NCBI RefSeq assembly: GCF_001866645.1
Contig: NZ_MLYP01000056.1
Coordinates: 1 to 34,184 of the forward strand
Source: Streptomyces colonosanans
GTDB taxonomy: Bacteria > Actinomycetota > Actinomycetes > Streptomycetales > Streptomycetaceae
Direction: 5' to 3'
DNA length: 34,184 nucleotides
Shown here: positions 15,071 through 22,976 of the stretch, piece after piece
Layout: each line of letters opens with the position of its first letter
Numbering within the stretch: position 1 is the stretch's first letter
Made by a program: the position numbers and the translations under genes
Notes under the pieces: generated by a model
What the model was told of the DNA's origin: nothing
The model's input: the letters and a program-made list of their open reading frames with translations, nothing else
The model's database searches: none

Positions 15071-15628
15071 ATGTCCGTACGCATCCTCGCGCTCGTCGGC
15101 AGCCTTCGCGCCGGTTCCCACAACCGTCAGCTCGCCGAGGCCGCCGTGAAGCACGCCCCCGAGGGCGTCGAGGTGGAGCTCTTCGAGGGGCTGGCCGACG
15201 TCCCCTTCTACAACGAGGACATCGACGTCGAGGGCGGCATCCCGGAGGCCGCCGTCAAGCTGCGCGCCGCCGCCGGCCAGGCGGACGCCCTGCTGCTCTT
15301 CTCGCCCGAGTACAACGGCACCATGCCGGCCGTTCTGAAGAACGCGATCGACTGGCTGTCCCGTCCGTACGGCGCCGGCGCCCTCTCCGCCAAGCCGGTC
15401 GCCGTCGTCGGCACCGCGTTTGGCCAGTACGGCGGCGTGTGGGCGCAGGACGAGGCCCGCAAGGCCGTGGGCATCGCCGGTGCCGTCGTCGTCGAGGAGG
15501 CCAAGCTGTCCATCCCCGGCTCCGTGACCCGCTTCGCCGAGACCCACCCGGCCGACGACACCGAGGTCGTCGAGGACCTGACCAAGGTCGTCGCACTGCT
15601 CTCGCAGGCCCCGGCCACCGCTGCCTGA
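15071..15628 (+). CDS. NADPH-dependent FMN reductase / quinone reductase family
   Basis: The 185-aa flavodoxin-like protein has the FMN phosphate loop GSLRAGSHNRQLAEAA (residues 10-25) and the family signature SPEYNGTMPAVLKNAIDWLS (about 80-100). Such proteins use NAD(P)H to reduce FMN, quinones, azo dyes or chromate (ChrR/YieF-like). They often protect against quinone or oxidative stress. ATG 15071 has GGGAG 10 nt upstream. It is divergent from a TetR gene, which suggests induction by a toxic quinone-like ligand. This is inference, since no inducer can be read from sequence. A strong terminator follows. Confidence 0.9.
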   Translation: MSVRILALVGSLRAGSHNRQLAEAAVKHAPEGVEVELFEGLADVPFYNEDIDVEGGIPEAAVKLRAAAGQADALLLFSPEYNGTMPAVLKNAIDWLSRPYGAGALSAKPVAVVGTAFGQYGGVWAQDEARKAVGIAGAVVVEEAKLSIPGSVTRFAETHPADDTEVVEDLTKVVALLSQAPATAA

Positions 15629-15673
15629 CCTCGTCGGATCCGGCCTCGCCGCCGGGCCGCAGCATGACAGGCC

Positions 15674-15707
15674 CGTGGGCCAGGACCGCGTTCGGTCCTG
15701 GCCCACG
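15674..15707 (+). terminator. Strong terminator after FMN reductase
   Basis: CGTGGGCCAGGACCG (15674-15688) and its exact complement (15693-15707) form a 15-bp stem with the loop CGTT. Confidence 0.85.
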
Positions 15708-15857
15708 TCGCTTCCGCCCTGCGCGTCGGTCGCCCGCCATCACAGCCGGACGGGCCGCGCGATCGGTTCGGTCGCACCGGTCGCCGACGGGCCGCGCGCA
15801 CGGACGGGTTCACGCACACATCGGTCAAGCCCCTTGCCGGGAGCCGGGACACGGCCG

Positions 15858-16412
15858 TCAGACGCCCAGCCCCTCCAGCACCACCGCGTTCCCCAGCTCC
15901 GCGAACGCCTTGCCCGGCACCAGCAGCTTCCCCCGACGCCGGCCGCTGCCGACCAGCACATAAGGCAGGTCGACCACCGCCGAGTCCACCAACACCGGCC
16001 AGGCGCCGGGCAGTCCGATCGGCGTGATGCCGCCGTACTCCATGCCGGTCTCCCCCGTCGCCACCTCCATCGGCGCGAACGAGGCCTTACGGGCACCGAG
16101 TTGACGGCGGACCACACCGTTCACGTCGACCCGCGTACCGGAGAGGACCACGCAGGCGGCCAGCGTCGCCTCACTGCCCCGCTTCCCCGCGACCACGACG
16201 CAGTTGGCGGAGCGGTCGAGCAGATCGCTGCCGTAGTGCTCGAGGAAGACCGCGGTGTCGGCCCACTCGGGTTCGGTGTCGACATAGACGATCTGGTCGG
16301 CGGGCACGCTGCCGCTCCACCGGCGCACGGCGTCCGCGACCGGACGGGTCAGCTCGTCGACGCAGTCGGGGGCGGGCATGGCGTTGTCGAAGTCTCCGAT
16401 GGGTGCGCGCAT
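15858..16412 (-). CDS. YbaK/EbsC-family aminoacyl-tRNA deacylase-like protein
   Basis: The 184-aa protein has the YbaK/ProRS-editing fold. Visible features are VVAGKRGSEATLAACVVLSG with the conserved Lys, the strand/loop QLGARKASFAP, and the signature EYGGITPIGLPGAWPVLVD. Family members clear mischarged tRNAs (for example Cys- or Ala-tRNA-Pro) in trans. ATG 16412 follows TAGCGT (16424-16419) by 6 nt, so it may have its own leaderless transcript even though the XRE-cupin gene lies only 43 bp upstream in the same direction. The substrate tRNA is not predictable from this. Confidence 0.85.
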   Translation of the reverse strand: MRAPIGDFDNAMPAPDCVDELTRPVADAVRRWSGSVPADQIVYVDTEPEWADTAVFLEHYGSDLLDRSANCVVVAGKRGSEATLAACVVLSGTRVDVNGVVRRQLGARKASFAPMEVATGETGMEYGGITPIGLPGAWPVLVDSAVVDLPYVLVGSGRRRGKLLVPGKAFAELGNAVVLEGLGV

Positions 16413-16455
16413 GACGGCACGCTAACAGCGGTGGCCCAACCCCCTGACGGGTGTC

Positions 16456-17028
16456 TCAGCGCGCGGGCGGCACCGAGACCGCCATGACCATCTCCATCGG
16501 CACATCGCCGTCGTTGCCGTAGATGTGCGGGGTGTCGGCCTCGAAGGAAGCGCTCGCACCCGCGGGGACGCGGTAGGGGACCCCATCGACGGTGAGCGTC
16601 AACTCGCCCGCCGTGACATGGACGAGTTCGACCGTGCCGGCGGGGTGCGGGTCCGACGGGCTGCGGTCGCCCGGCATCAGCCGCCAGTCCCACAACTCCA
16701 GCGGGCCGGGCGCCTCGGTGCCCGCCAGAAGGCGGCTGAAGCTGCCCGCGTCGGTGTGCCAGAGGCGTACGGCCTGCTCGCCCGGGACGATGCGGACCTC
16801 GGGACCCTGCTCGTAGTCGAGCAACGAGGTAACGCTGACGCCGAGGGCGTCGCCGATCTTGACGATCGTGCCGATGCTCGGATTGGTGCGGGCCTGCTCG
16901 ATCTGGATGAGCATGCCGCGGCTGACTCCGGCGCGGGCGGCGAGCGCCTCCAGGGTGAAGCCTCGTTCGGTGCGCCAGCGCTTGACATTGCGCGCCAGGG
17001 ACTGGGTCAGCAGGTCGAGGTCCGACAC
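16456..17028 (-). CDS. XRE-cupin transcriptional regulator
   Basis: The 190-aa protein has an N-terminal XRE helix-turn-helix (about residues 12-66: RWRTERGFTLEALAARAGVS, IEQARTNPSIGTIVKIGDAL). A C-terminal cupin_2 domain follows (HPAGTVELVHVTAGELTLTV, YRVPAGASASFEADTPHIY). Such regulators sense a small ligand or metal in the cupin barrel. The GTG at 17028 is the only start that includes the whole helix-turn-helix. Palindromic TTCAG/CTGAA elements upstream are likely its own operator. It lies just before the YbaK-like gene in the same direction, which it may control. Confidence 0.9.
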   Translation of the reverse strand: MSDLDLLTQSLARNVKRWRTERGFTLEALAARAGVSRGMLIQIEQARTNPSIGTIVKIGDALGVSVTSLLDYEQGPEVRIVPGEQAVRLWHTDAGSFSRLLAGTEAPGPLELWDWRLMPGDRSPSDPHPAGTVELVHVTAGELTLTVDGVPYRVPAGASASFEADTPHIYGNDGDVPMEMVMAVSVPPAR

Positions 17029-17055
17029 ATTCCGTCCAATATTCCGTCTGACAGG

Positions 17056-17103
17056 GTTCAGCGAACTGAACTACGGTGTGGTGCACCTGATCATTCACTG
17101 AAC
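17056..17103. promoter_or_regulatory. Candidate XRE-cupin operator repeats
   Basis: TTCAG-CGAA-CTGAA (17057-17070) is a palindrome overlapping GTTC-AGC-GAAC (17056-17066). A related half, GTTCAGTGAA, occurs on the other strand at 17103-17094. They lie 28-75 bp upstream of the regulator start, as expected for autoregulation. Confidence 0.5.
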
Positions 17104-17211
17104 TGTACTGCGAGACCGCCCATCGGTTCCCCTGGCGAGACCACCGGCTTCAGCCGGAGCGGGAAGCACCTCGCTCCGCCCGGAGGCCACGACGGGCGCG
17201 AGCCGACCGGC

Positions 17212-17976
17212 TCAGGCCTCGGCGTCCAGCTCCGCCAGCCGGGCGGCGGAGTCCTCGTCCAGCTCCGACAAAGCCCGCAACTGCTCCGGCGTGACCCCTA
17301 CGGGGATCGGCACCGGGGCCGGCGTCCTCAGCGGCGGCTGCCACCCGTCTTCAGGCGTCCAGCGCCGTACGACCCGGGCCGGGGCCCCGGCCACCACCGC
17401 ATGGTCCGGCACCTCTCCTCGTACGACCGCACCGGCCGCCACCACCACGTTCCGCCCGATCCGCGCCCCCGGCAGGATCACCGCGCCCGTTCCTATCCAG
17501 CACCCCGGACCGATCTCCACCGGCTCCATCCGCGGCCACTGCTTGCCGATCGGCTGATGGGGATCGTCGTACGAGTGGTTCGTGGAGGTCACGTAGACGT
17601 ACGGCCCGAAGTAGCAGTCGCTGCCGATCGTGACCGCCGTGTCGGCGATGACATGGCTGCCGCGGCCGAGCACGACGCCGTCGCCGATACGCAGGATCGG
17701 GTCGGGGCCCAGGTCGAGGTCGGGCATCAGACCTGCGGTCAGGGTGACCTGTTCGCCGATGATGCAGTACGCGCCGACATGGATCCAGGGCTCTCCGAAG
17801 ACCGTGCCGAGCGGGAAGGCGAGTCTGGTACCTGTTCCCATCGCGCCGAAGCGAAGGCGCCCGGGGTGCTCCGCGGTCACGGACCCCGTGCGCTGTACCC
17901 AGGCCCAGCCCGCGTGGACGGCGCGCTGCGCGAGACCGCGTCGCCATGATGAGAACGTGTTCCTGCTTCTGGGCAC
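17212..17976 (-). CDS. Left-handed beta-helix (hexapeptide repeat) acyltransferase
   Basis: The 254-aa protein has a central run of hexapeptide repeats (IHVGAYCIIGEQVTL; LRIGDGVVLGRGSHVIADTA; VTIGSDCYFGPYVYV; VEIGPGCWIGTGAVILPGA; RIGRNVVVAAGAVVRGEVP). It ends with the VVAGAPARVVR closure typical of acetyltransferases of the LacA/NodL/VatD type. The loop TSTNHSYDDP carries the catalytic-type His. The acceptor is unknown. GTG 17976 is chosen because TACGGT (17988-17983) lies exactly 6 nt upstream; an ATG at 18009 would add 11 residues with no ribosome site. The C-terminal tail (EQLRALSELDEDSAARLAEL) is acidic and helical. Confidence 0.84.
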   Translation of the reverse strand: MPRSRNTFSSWRRGLAQRAVHAGWAWVQRTGSVTAEHPGRLRFGAMGTGTRLAFPLGTVFGEPWIHVGAYCIIGEQVTLTAGLMPDLDLGPDPILRIGDGVVLGRGSHVIADTAVTIGSDCYFGPYVYVTSTNHSYDDPHQPIGKQWPRMEPVEIGPGCWIGTGAVILPGARIGRNVVVAAGAVVRGEVPDHAVVAGAPARVVRRWTPEDGWQPPLRTPAPVPIPVGVTPEQLRALSELDEDSAARLAELDAEA

Positions 17977-18082
17977 CCGATCACCGTACTCAGCACGGGG
18001 TACGCCCATGACACCGTACGGCTGTGATCTTCACCCCACCGATGGCGTAGCGTGCCGGTGAATCGACCACGAGGAGACGGCA

Positions 18083-18616
18083 ATGACCCACAGGGCGCTG
18101 ATCACGGGCATCGGCGGCAGGGATCCCCAGGTGGATCAGGCGGCGTTCACGGCGCCCACGTCCGTGGTGATCGGGGAGGTGACACTGCACGCGGGCGCGA
18201 ACGTCTGGTACGGCGCGGTGCTGCGCGGCGACGTCGAGCGGATCTCCGTCGGCGCGAGCAGCAATGTGCAGGACAACTGCACGCTCCATGCGGACCCGGG
18301 ATTCCCGGTCACCGTCGGCGAGCGGGTCTCCATCGGCCACAACGCCGTCGTCCATGGCGCGACCGTCGAGGACGACTGCCTGATCGGCATGGGTGCCACG
18401 GTCCTCAACGGCGCGGTGATAGGCGCGGGCTCCCTCGTCGCCGCCCAGGCCCTGGTGCCGCAGGGCATGCGGGTGCCCCCGGGCTCACTCGTCGCGGGCG
18501 TACCCGCGAAGGTCAGGCGGGAACTGACCGCCGAGGAGCGCGAGGGCATCACCCTGAACGCAACGATGTACGCGGAACTCGCGCAGGCGCACCGAGGCGT
18601 GCACGAGCAGCCTTGA
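18083..18616 (+). CDS. Gamma-carbonic anhydrase-like hexapeptide protein
   Basis: The 177-aa protein is a left-handed beta-helix of the gamma-carbonic anhydrase/PaaY/YrdA group. The pattern is GANVWYGAVLRGDVERISVG, SNVQDNCTLHADPG, IGHNAVVHGATVEDDCLIGMG and LVAGVPAKVRRELT. The three zinc-ligand His residues are all present (LHADP, GHN, VHGA). The Glu/Asn proton-transfer loop of the archaeal enzyme is not obvious, so carbonic anhydrase activity is not assured. ATG 18083 follows GAGGAGA. It is divergent from another beta-helix protein 106 bp away, probably coincidental or an old duplication of fold. Confidence 0.87.
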   Translation: MTHRALITGIGGRDPQVDQAAFTAPTSVVIGEVTLHAGANVWYGAVLRGDVERISVGASSNVQDNCTLHADPGFPVTVGERVSIGHNAVVHGATVEDDCLIGMGATVLNGAVIGAGSLVAAQALVPQGMRVPPGSLVAGVPAKVRRELTAEEREGITLNATMYAELAQAHRGVHEQP

Positions 18617-18620
18617 GCCG

Positions 18621-19271
18621 TCAGTCGGCGGCCGGGACGGTCTCGGGCTCGGCCGCCTCGCGCTCGGCCGACGCCTTCTTCGCCTTCCGCTTGACGATCA
18701 GCATCGAGGCCAGACCGATGAGCACGGCCGCCACCAGCCCCAGATACGAGAACTTCTTCAGCCAGGCCTCGGCGACCACGCCTACGTAGTAGATGACCGC
18801 GGTGGTGCCGCCCGCCCAGATGACGCCGCCCAGGACGTTGGCGATCAGGAACTTCCAGTACGGCATGTGCAGCACGCCGGCGAGCGGGCCCGCGAAGATG
18901 CGCAGCAGGGCGACGAAACGGCCGAAGAAGACCGCCCACATGCCCCACTTGGTGAAGGACCGCTCGGCGGTCGCGACATGGCCCTCGCTGAAGTGCCTGG
19001 GGAACTTCTTCCCCAGCCAGGCCAGCAGGGGCCGTCCGCCCTTGCGGCCGATGGCGTAGCCGATGGAGTCGCCGACGACGGCGCCGATGGTCGCGCAGGC
19101 ACCCAGGACCACGGGGTTGATGCCGTCGTGCTGGGAGGACATCAGTGCGGCGGACACCAGGACGATCTCGCCCGGCAGGGGGATGCCCAGGCTCTCCACG
19201 CCGATCACCAGGGCCACCACAGCGTAGACGAGGGCCGCTGGTACCGTGTCGAGCCACTCCTGGACGTGCAC
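18621..19271 (-). CDS. DedA-family membrane protein
   Basis: The 216-aa membrane protein is of the DedA/VTT superfamily. Visible are the re-entrant segment ESLGIPLPGEIVLVSAALM with the conserved Glu, GDSIGYAIGRKGGR, and FFGRFVALLRIFAGPLAGVL with the conserved Arg pair. It ends with hydrophobic helices and a charged Lys/Glu-rich tail. DedA proteins act as lipid scramblases or transporters, some recycling undecaprenyl phosphate (UptA) or phosphatidylethanolamine. GTG 19271 has GGGGAGGAA 7 nt upstream. The stop is 4 bp from the stop of the gamma-carbonic anhydrase-like gene, tail to tail. With UppP in the same window, a link to C55 lipid recycling is possible but not shown. Confidence 0.9.
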   Translation of the reverse strand: MHVQEWLDTVPAALVYAVVALVIGVESLGIPLPGEIVLVSAALMSSQHDGINPVVLGACATIGAVVGDSIGYAIGRKGGRPLLAWLGKKFPRHFSEGHVATAERSFTKWGMWAVFFGRFVALLRIFAGPLAGVLHMPYWKFLIANVLGGVIWAGGTTAVIYYVGVVAEAWLKKFSYLGLVAAVLIGLASMLIVKRKAKKASAEREAAEPETVPAAD

Positions 19272-19445
19272 CGCCGGTTCCTCCCCGATTCGCGTCCGTA
19301 TCTTCGGGCGCGCCCGCTGGGGCGCACTCCCGAAAGCCTACCTGCTCGGCCGGCCTCGGCGGCGGGCCTCATGCCCGCCCCCGCACCCGCCCCGACCGTG
19401 CCAACGCCCGCTCCCTCCGTGACGCAACTCATCGGCGGCGTCGCT

Positions 19446-19462
19446 CGTTCACCCGGTGAACG
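19446..19462. promoter_or_regulatory. 17-bp perfect palindrome upstream of GS-like operon
   Basis: CGTTCACCCGGTGAACG is a perfect palindrome around a central C, 60 bp before the start of the glutamine synthetase-like gene. Position and symmetry fit a repressor operator (GntR- or similar type). No regulator is adjacent. Confidence 0.5.
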
Positions 19463-19522
19463 GCCCTGACGGCGGTGCCGCACGGCCATCGGGCCCGGGT
19501 CGCAACTCGCCGAGGAGGACGC

Positions 19523-20926
19523 ATGACCACGCTGGCAGACCCCGAACCCGGCGGGCGCCCGGGTGACGTCGAGCGGGCCACCGCGCTGTGCGCGGAACTG
19601 TCGGGGCGGGGCGTGCACGGCATCGTCCTTGCGTACGTCGACACCGCGGGCATCGGCCGGGTCAAGACCGTCCCGACGGCCCGGCTCGCCTCGGCCGCCG
19701 CCTGGGGCGTGGGGATGTCGCCGGTGTTCGACACCTTCCTGGCGAACGACTCCATCGTCTCCACCGATGTGCTCGGCTCGCCGGACGGTGATCTTCGCCT
19801 GTATCCCGACCTCGACCGCCTCGTGGTCCTGTCCGCACAGCCCGGCTGGGCATGGGCCCCGGTGGACCGGATCACCCAGGAGGGCGAGCGGCACCCGGCG
19901 TGCAGCCGTACCTTCCTGCGCCGTGTCGTCGCGGACGCCGCCCGGGACCACGGCATCACCTTCAAGGCGGCCATCGAGGTCGAGTGGGCCCTCGGGCAGG
20001 GATCCGCGCCGGGGGACGAGTTCGTGCCCGCGACGTCCGGTCCGGCCTACGGCGCCATCCGGCAGGTCGAACTGAGCGACTACATCGTGGAGTTGCTGGC
20101 GGCGTTCGCGGCCCAGGGGGTGGACGTCGACCAGATCCACCCCGAGTACGCGGCCGGGCAGTTCGAGATCTCGGTGGGCGCGCTCGACCCCGTTGCCGCC
20201 GCGGACCGGAGCGTGCTGGTACGGCAGACCATCTTGGCGGTGTCCAGGCGCCATGGGCTCAGGGCCGCGTTCACCCCGGCGGTCACCGCGAAAGGGGTCG
20301 GCAACGGCGGGCACGTCCATCTCTCCGCATGGCACCACGGGGTCAATCTGCACACGGGCGGCGAGCACCGGTACGGCATGACGGCCGCGGCCGAGTCGTT
20401 CGCCGCCGGCCTGCTCGCCCACCTGCCCGCGCTCACGGCGGTGACGGCCCCGAGCCCGGCGAGCTATCTGCGGCTCAAGCCCTCGCAGTGGGCCGGGGTG
20501 TTCACCGTCTGGGGCCACGAGACCCGCGAAGCCGCGGTGCGCGTCATCACCGGCACGGCGGGACTGAGCGGCCGGGCGGCGAACCTGGAGGTGAAGCCGG
20601 TCGACCTGGCCGCCAACCCGTACCTCGCGCTCGGTTGCCTCATCACCGCCGGGCTCGACGGCCTGGAGTCGTCCTCGCCGCTGCCCGAGGAGGTCACCGG
20701 AGATCCCGCACGGTTCACCGCCGAGGAGGCGGTGGCCCGGGGCGTGTGCCGCCTGCCGGTATCGCTGGAGGAGGCCGTCGGGAAGTTCAGCAAGGACGAA
20801 CGGCTCCGCGGCGCGTTGGGGCCGGTCCTGGCGGACGCGGTGATCGCCGTACGCCTCGGAGAGATCGCCGCCGTGGCCGGGCTCGACGACGAGCTGGTGG
20901 CGGCGGCGTACCGGTGGAAGTACTGA
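19523..20926 (+). CDS. Glutamine synthetase-like gamma-glutamyl ligase
   Basis: The 467-aa protein has a glutamine synthetase fold with an N-terminal beta-grasp part (RGVHGIVLAYVDTAGIGRVKTVP) and the catalytic domain. Metal and ATP motifs present are AAIEVEWAL, HPEYAAGQFEI, NGGHVHLS, LKPSQWAG and NLEVKPVDLAANPYLALG. It lacks the adenylylation Tyr motif of GlnA. Substrate-binding parts differ from true glutamine synthetase, as in the GlnA2/GlnA3/GlnA4 group that glutamylates polyamines or ethanolamine. ATG 19523 follows GAGGAGG. It is followed after 52 bp by an amidohydrolase, the same two domains that are fused in fungal FluG. The likely amine substrate cannot be named from sequence. Confidence 0.85.
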   Translation: MTTLADPEPGGRPGDVERATALCAELSGRGVHGIVLAYVDTAGIGRVKTVPTARLASAAAWGVGMSPVFDTFLANDSIVSTDVLGSPDGDLRLYPDLDRLVVLSAQPGWAWAPVDRITQEGERHPACSRTFLRRVVADAARDHGITFKAAIEVEWALGQGSAPGDEFVPATSGPAYGAIRQVELSDYIVELLAAFAAQGVDVDQIHPEYAAGQFEISVGALDPVAAADRSVLVRQTILAVSRRHGLRAAFTPAVTAKGVGNGGHVHLSAWHHGVNLHTGGEHRYGMTAAAESFAAGLLAHLPALTAVTAPSPASYLRLKPSQWAGVFTVWGHETREAAVRVITGTAGLSGRAANLEVKPVDLAANPYLALGCLITAGLDGLESSSPLPEEVTGDPARFTAEEAVARGVCRLPVSLEEAVGKFSKDERLRGALGPVLADAVIAVRLGEIAAVAGLDDELVAAAYRWKY

Positions 20927-20978
20927 CCACCGGCGGGGACAGCAAAATCCGACGACCGTCCGAGGAGGCCGTGCGGCC

Positions 20979-22181
20979 ATGAGCAGCCCACCACCCGCCA
21001 CCGGGCCGGTCCACGAGGCCCTCGCCGGTCTCTCGCTCGTGGATCATCACTGCCATGGCGTCGTCCCCGCTGATCTGACTCCGGAAGCATTCCAGTCGCT
21101 GATCACCGAGGGGGACGTATGGCCCGCGAGCGGCATCACCCCCTTCGACAGCCCTGTCGGCGTGGCCGTCCGCCGCCACTGCGCTCCCCTGCTGGACCTG
21201 CCGCGGCATGCTCCCGCCGCGGAATACCTGGACCGGCGGGCCGAGTTGGGCTGGCGTGAGGTGACCCGGCGATTCCTCGCGGACGCGGGGACGGACACGT
21301 TCTGCGTCGACACCGGCTACGCCCCGGACCGTCTCACGACACCCGCGGAACTCGCCGGCGCCGCGGGTGCTCAAGCTGCCGCGTACGACGTCGTACGCCT
21401 GGAGGCCGTCGCCGAGGCCGTGGCGGCCGAGGGAGTGGAGCCGGACGAGTACGCGTCCGCGTTCCTCGCCGCCATGGCGGAGGCCGTCGCCGAGCGGGGC
21501 GCGGTGGCGGTGAAGTCCGTCGCCGCGTACCGCACGGGATTCGACCTGGATCCCCGTCGGCCGTCGGGCCCGGAGGTCACCGAGGCGGCCCGGCACTGGC
21601 TGGCCGCGGGAGGCACCGGCGGCCGAGGGTGCGGAGCCGGGGAGACGGCACACACCCGTCCCCGCCTGGACGACCCCGTCCTGGTACGGCATCTGCTCTG
21701 GACGGCGGTGGACCTCGGGCTCCCCCTTCAACTGCACACCGGCTTCGGGGACAACGACATCCGGATGCACCGGGTGGACCCCACCCATCTGACCGACTGG
21801 CTCCACCTCACCTCCGGCACCATCCCGGTCCTGCTGCTGCACTGCTGGCCCTACCAGCGTCAGGCCGCCTACCTGGCCGCGGTCTTCGAGCAGGTGTACC
21901 TGGACGTCGGGCTCACCCTCCACTACGTCGGCCCCGCGCGCGCCCGGGCGATCCTGGAGGAGGCACTGGAGATCACCCCGTTCCGCAAGCTTCTCTACAG
22001 CTCCGACGCCTACGGGATCGCCGAGTTCTACCAACTCGGCGCGCTGGCCTTCCGGCAGGGTCTGGCGGGGCTGCTTCAGGACCGGGTGGGCGCCGACGAA
22101 CTGAGCCTGCCCGATGCGCTGCGGATCGCCGCGTGGACGGGCCGCGACAACGCCTGCCGCGTGTACAGGTTGACCGGTTGA
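20979..22181 (+). CDS. Amidohydrolase (FluG N-terminal-like)
   Basis: The 400-aa metal-dependent hydrolase has a TIM-barrel fold. Ligand motifs are DHHCHG (residues 22-27), the Lys region VAVKSVAAYRTGF, LPLQLHTGFGDND, LLHCWPYQ and the final Asp in YSSDAYG. This pattern matches the amidohydrolase-2 group that forms the N-terminal half of FluG-type proteins. ATG 20979 has GAGGAGG upstream, and the gene is surely co-transcribed with the ligase before it. The pair may form and cleave gamma-glutamyl amides in one pathway, for example amine or polyamine use. A terminator follows. Confidence 0.85.
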   Translation: MSSPPPATGPVHEALAGLSLVDHHCHGVVPADLTPEAFQSLITEGDVWPASGITPFDSPVGVAVRRHCAPLLDLPRHAPAAEYLDRRAELGWREVTRRFLADAGTDTFCVDTGYAPDRLTTPAELAGAAGAQAAAYDVVRLEAVAEAVAAEGVEPDEYASAFLAAMAEAVAERGAVAVKSVAAYRTGFDLDPRRPSGPEVTEAARHWLAAGGTGGRGCGAGETAHTRPRLDDPVLVRHLLWTAVDLGLPLQLHTGFGDNDIRMHRVDPTHLTDWLHLTSGTIPVLLLHCWPYQRQAAYLAAVFEQVYLDVGLTLHYVGPARARAILEEALEITPFRKLLYSSDAYGIAEFYQLGALAFRQGLAGLLQDRVGADELSLPDALRIAAWTGRDNACRVYRLTG

Positions 22182-22205
22182 AACGCGTTCGGTGATGACA
22201 TGCGC

Positions 22206-22247
22206 CACGGCCGCACGGCCCCCGAGTGCCGAGGCAGTGCGGCCGTG
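22206..22247 (+). terminator. Terminator hairpin after amidohydrolase
   Basis: CACGGCCGCAC (22206-22216) and GTGCGGCCGTG (22237-22247) form a perfect 11-bp stem with a 20-nt loop, between convergent genes. Confidence 0.65.
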
Positions 22248-22273
22248 CCGACGTCTGCACCGCGTTCGGCCCC

Positions 22274-22726
22274 TCAGCCGTTGGGCCGCAGGGTCCACAC
22301 CACCGTCATCTCGCCCGTGACGGCCCCGTCCTCGCGCTGCAGGGCGATGGCGACCGGGAACTCCGGCCGCTTGCCCTCGTCGAGATCCGCGATGACCTCG
22401 GCCGCCGGGCGGCCCAGGGTCGCCGTGGCCGTCACGGCTCCCATGGCCAGCTTCTTGTAGTCGATCTCGGCCCGCACGGCGAGCGGTACCGCGCGCGAGA
22501 GCTGGTCGCCGAAGGCCGTCAGGACGATGGCACCGCTGGCGGACTCGGCCAACGTGAACATGGCACCGGCGTGGGGGCCGCCGAGGTGATTGTGGTAGTC
22601 CGGCTGGTCCGGAAGCCGGAGCACCGCGCGCTCCGCGGTGACCTCGGCGAACTCCAGGTTCAGGGTGCGCACCATCGGGACCGCGGTGGCCAGCATCTCG
22701 CCCATCGAGGCGTTTCCAACTGTCAT
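22274..22726 (-). CDS. DUF4442 hotdog-fold thioesterase-like protein
   Basis: The 150-aa protein resembles the DUF4442 (YiiD C-terminal-like) hotdog group: an N-terminal helix (GEMLATAVPMVRTLNLEFAE), DYHNHLGGPHAGAMFTLAES on the central helix, VRAEIDYKKLAMGAVTATAT and a final strand EMTVVWTLRPNG. The GGPHAGAMF segment corresponds to the active-site region of PaaI-like thioesterases. The acyl-CoA substrate is unknown. ATG 22726 lies 7 nt after TAACAT (22739-22734) with no Shine-Dalgarno sequence, so a leaderless transcript is likely. Confidence 0.82.
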   Translation of the reverse strand: MTVGNASMGEMLATAVPMVRTLNLEFAEVTAERAVLRLPDQPDYHNHLGGPHAGAMFTLAESASGAIVLTAFGDQLSRAVPLAVRAEIDYKKLAMGAVTATATLGRPAAEVIADLDEGKRPEFPVAIALQREDGAVTGEMTVVWTLRPNG

Positions 22727-22780
22727 GAGCGAGATGTTACCGGCGAGTAGTAAGCCTGGCCACCCCTGGAGGGACGGGCT

Positions 22781-22891
22781 GTGCTTCCCCCGGGCACCAA
22801 GGGCGTCTCCGCCGAAACACCGGACGCGGCGCCGAGGAAGACCGTCGGCATCGCGTGGCTGCGGATCGCGCGGCTGCACGACAACCGGTAG
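22781..22891 (+). CDS. Possible small ORF (36 aa)
   Basis: GTG 22781 follows GGAGGGAC at a spacing of about 6 nt. The frame reads MLPPGTKGVSAETPDAAPRK, TVGIAWLRIARLHDNR and stops at 22889-22891. The codon third positions are mostly G/C. No family is recognised. It lies in the 250 bp between two divergently transcribed genes and could also be chance. Confidence 0.25.
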   Translation: MLPPGTKGVSAETPDAAPRKTVGIAWLRIARLHDNR

Positions 22892-22976
22892 GACCGCCTT
22901 CATTCCCGCTTCCGGTACGGGCCTGACGAAGATCGGTGACCGAAACGTGTCCCGGTCGGCACTAGGGTTATGGCCC

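Noticed and set aside
18083..18616. Naming this protein a proven carbonic anhydrase
   Set aside because: The three His ligands are there, but the catalytic acidic loop of proven enzymes is not evident, so the call is kept at family level.
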